The notes beneath the pieces are model-generated. The model worked only from the letters and a program-made list of their open reading frames with translations, did not search any database and was not told the origin of the DNA. Shown in pieces: positions 33,020-33,153 of a stretch of 33,153 bases of DNA. Position numbers and translations under genes: made by a program. Position 1 is the stretch's first letter. Every line of letters begins with the position of its first letter. Origin of the DNA: Lachnospiraceae bacterium (GTDB taxonomy: Bacteria > Bacillota > Clostridia > Lachnospirales > Lachnospiraceae); assembly GCA_028724245.1 (NCBI GenBank), contig JAQYDI010000048.1, positions 1-33,153 of the forward strand, in the 5' to 3' direction.

Positions 33020-33055
33020 TTACTGCTGAAAATCTGCAGATTCATTCAGCAGTAA
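33020..33055 (-). promoter_or_regulatory. Leader stem-loop upstream of the activase
   Basis: TTACTGCTGAA (33020-33030) and TTCAGCAGTAA (33045-33055) form an 11-bp stem; its loop holds the 12-bp palindrome AATCTGCAGATT. On the minus strand it is followed by GTTTTG, so it could be an attenuator between the promoter (33065-33093) and the activase start. Confidence 0.5.
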
Positions 33056-33064
33056 CTCGTAATT

Positions 33065-33093
33065 ATTGTAGAAGCCACACAGGAAAAAGTCAA
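33065..33093 (-). promoter_or_regulatory. Promoter of the activase-hypD unit
   Basis: On the minus strand: -35 TTGACT (33088-33093), 17-nt spacer, -10 TACAAT (33065-33070). The predicted start is about 65 nt upstream of the activase ATG. Confidence 0.7.
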
Positions 33094-33132
33094 TATTTCC
33101 ACCAGGAGTTTTCTGTGATATGATAAAAGAAA

Positions 33133-33153
33133 GTTACTGTTCGGACTTCTGCC
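33133..33153. repeat. End of a further palindromic element copy, cut by the window edge
   Basis: GTTACTGTTCGGAC resembles the variant ends of the copy at 19735. The rest lies outside the window, so membership is tentative. Confidence 0.35.

Overview
The window looks like chromosomal DNA of a low-to-moderate GC, Gram-positive, anaerobic, spore-forming member of the Clostridia, most likely Lachnospiraceae (Blautia-like; this placement is inference from protein style, not a search). Support comes from strong AAGGAGG ribosome-binding sites, a class B sortase, a SpoIIID regulator, a fermentative AdhE, a glycyl-radical enzyme with its activase, and clostridial-type ribosomal proteins.

Layout. (1) 1-3692, minus strand: the start of the S10 ribosomal protein operon (rpsJ-rplC-rplD-rplW-rplB-rpsS-rplV, rplV cut by the window edge), driven by a clear promoter and a 250-nt structured leader. 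(2) 3794-8402, minus: gltX with its own promoter and terminator, a 490-residue XRE-type regulator, and a DUF362/ferredoxin protein. (3) 8575-14385, plus: two translationally coupled MATE exporters, an acidic TPR-like protein, an AAA-ATPase/PD-(D/E)XK protein, and spoIIID. spoIIID sits behind a sigma-E-like promoter embedded in a terminator-like hairpin. (4) 14438-19695: an iron-containing alcohol/glycerol dehydrogenase (minus), a divergent aminotransferase (plus), and a three-gene polar amino-acid ABC transporter (minus). (5) 19725-23705, plus: class B sortase and adhE; the adhE promoter overlaps a Rex-like operator. (6) 23716-25426, minus: a transglutaminase-like protein coupled to a YdjM-type membrane protein. 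(7) 25561-33153: the selenocysteine and hydroxyproline block. selC (tRNA-Sec, plus) converges on selB and selA (minus), which follow a glycyl-radical trans-4-hydroxy-L-proline dehydratase (HypD) and its radical-SAM activase on the same strand.

How genes fit together. HypD would make pyrroline-5-carboxylate from hydroxyproline. After reduction to proline this is a Stickland electron acceptor, and proline reductase is a selenoprotein in known Clostridia, so the neighbouring selA/selB/selC make metabolic sense (inference; no prd or selD gene lies in the window). AdhE with a Rex-like site, the dehydrogenase and the DUF362 ferredoxin fit a redox-balancing fermenter.

The most striking non-coding signal is a dispersed family of palindromic elements with ends near GTAACTGTTCAGAGCCA / TGGCTCTGAACAGTTAC. 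Eight full or partial copies were found, all intergenic (one touches a stop codon), and several lie at operon junctions. Other unexplained structure: four tandem Shine-Dalgarno-like 15-mers in the transporter operon, alternative pairings in the S10 leader, and the spoIIID hairpin.
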